NCBI RefSeq assembly: GCF_001039355.2
Contig: NW_019775613.1
Span: 526,613-590,612, forward strand
Source of the DNA: Lingula anatina
Lineage: Eukaryota; Brachiopoda; Lingulata; Lingulida; Lingulidae
Length of the DNA stretch: 64,000 bases
Direction of reading: 5' to 3'
Under the pieces are notes generated by a model. The model saw nothing but the letters and a program-made list of their open reading frames with translations. It did no database searches and was not told the origin of the DNA. Position numbers and translations under genes: made by a program. Each line of letters opens with the position of its first letter. Position 1 is the first letter of the stretch. Shown one piece after another: positions 63,714-64,000 of the stretch.

Positions 63714-64000
63714 CTGGAAAATTATATAGAAGTCATTAACATCCCTTTTAATTCTGATGCTTGTATTAACTTTAACAAAAGATGACTTGGGGAAGGGGGT
63801 CAAAAACAAAATATCATCTTTGGAAAAAAAACAAAGAAATACCAAAACATTTTTTGTGCTTAAACATTTTGAACTATACGTATATTTCTAACTTGGGCTC
63901 CTCCCAAATGAAAATCCTTAGAATTATGTTGTTTATTAATGTATTCCACAATTTAGTAAGGAAAGGTATCACAAGGCTAAAGCCAACTTCCTTGGTTTAT
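63714..64000. other. Intron toward the HERC2 first exon
   Basis: AT-rich, no exon recognised. The HERC2 start codon and promoter must lie beyond 64000. Confidence 0.6.

Noticed and set aside
1-64000. CRISPR arrays, operons, ribosome binding sites, prokaryotic features
   Set aside because: The window is intron-rich eukaryotic DNA; short-period repeats are microsatellites.

Overview
This window is eukaryotic nuclear DNA: AT-rich, with GT-AG introns, microsatellites and fragments of transposable elements. The gene families and repeat style suggest a marine bilaterian invertebrate, most likely a lophotrochozoan such as a mollusc; that placement is inference, not proof. Runs of N at 54396-54685 and single Ns at 12418 and 57175 mark joins in a draft assembly.

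Layout. 1-5750: a two-exon gene for a membrane-anchored FkbM-type methyltransferase on the plus strand (exons 792-1348 and 3526-3964), inside a diverged repeat pair, followed by a 664-bp inverted-repeat transposon-like element. 5752-6550: possible first exons of an unidentified plus-strand gene. 6392-12417 and 12419-19768: two near-identical copies of the HERC2 3' region, joined at an N. 16627-63713: one very large minus-strand gene, the orthologue of the giant HECT ubiquitin ligase HERC2. I could place 79 coding exons that keep one open frame of 4,928 codons including the stop. Only the first short coding exon should lie beyond the right edge. The domain order matches animal HERC2: N-terminal region, RCC1-like domain 1, cytochrome b5-like, MIB/HERC2, UBA, CPH, ZZ finger, DOC, RCC1-like domains 2 and 3, HECT. 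54686-59480 contains the four RCC1-1 exons twice, again joined at an N.

Both duplications look like two haplotypes laid end to end rather than real tandem copies. Exon lengths are identical, introns differ by small changes and insertions, copies abut at Ns, and using both RCC1-1 copies in one mRNA would break the frame.

The most interesting object is a complete three-exon gene on the plus strand (50061-52122) nested inside one HERC2 intron. It encodes a 468-residue TRIM-type protein (RING, two B-boxes, coiled coil) whose C-terminus is a MIB/HERC2 domain. That domain is the HERC2 type in sequence, and its intron falls at the same residue and phase as in the host gene. So a RING ubiquitin ligase living antisense inside a HECT ubiquitin ligase seems to carry a domain copied from its host, or from a relative. 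Other observations are three GC-AG introns in HERC2, a cysteine-rich N-terminal insert, three inverted-repeat element families, a tRNA-like SINE, and an intron built of tandem units holding splice-site relics.
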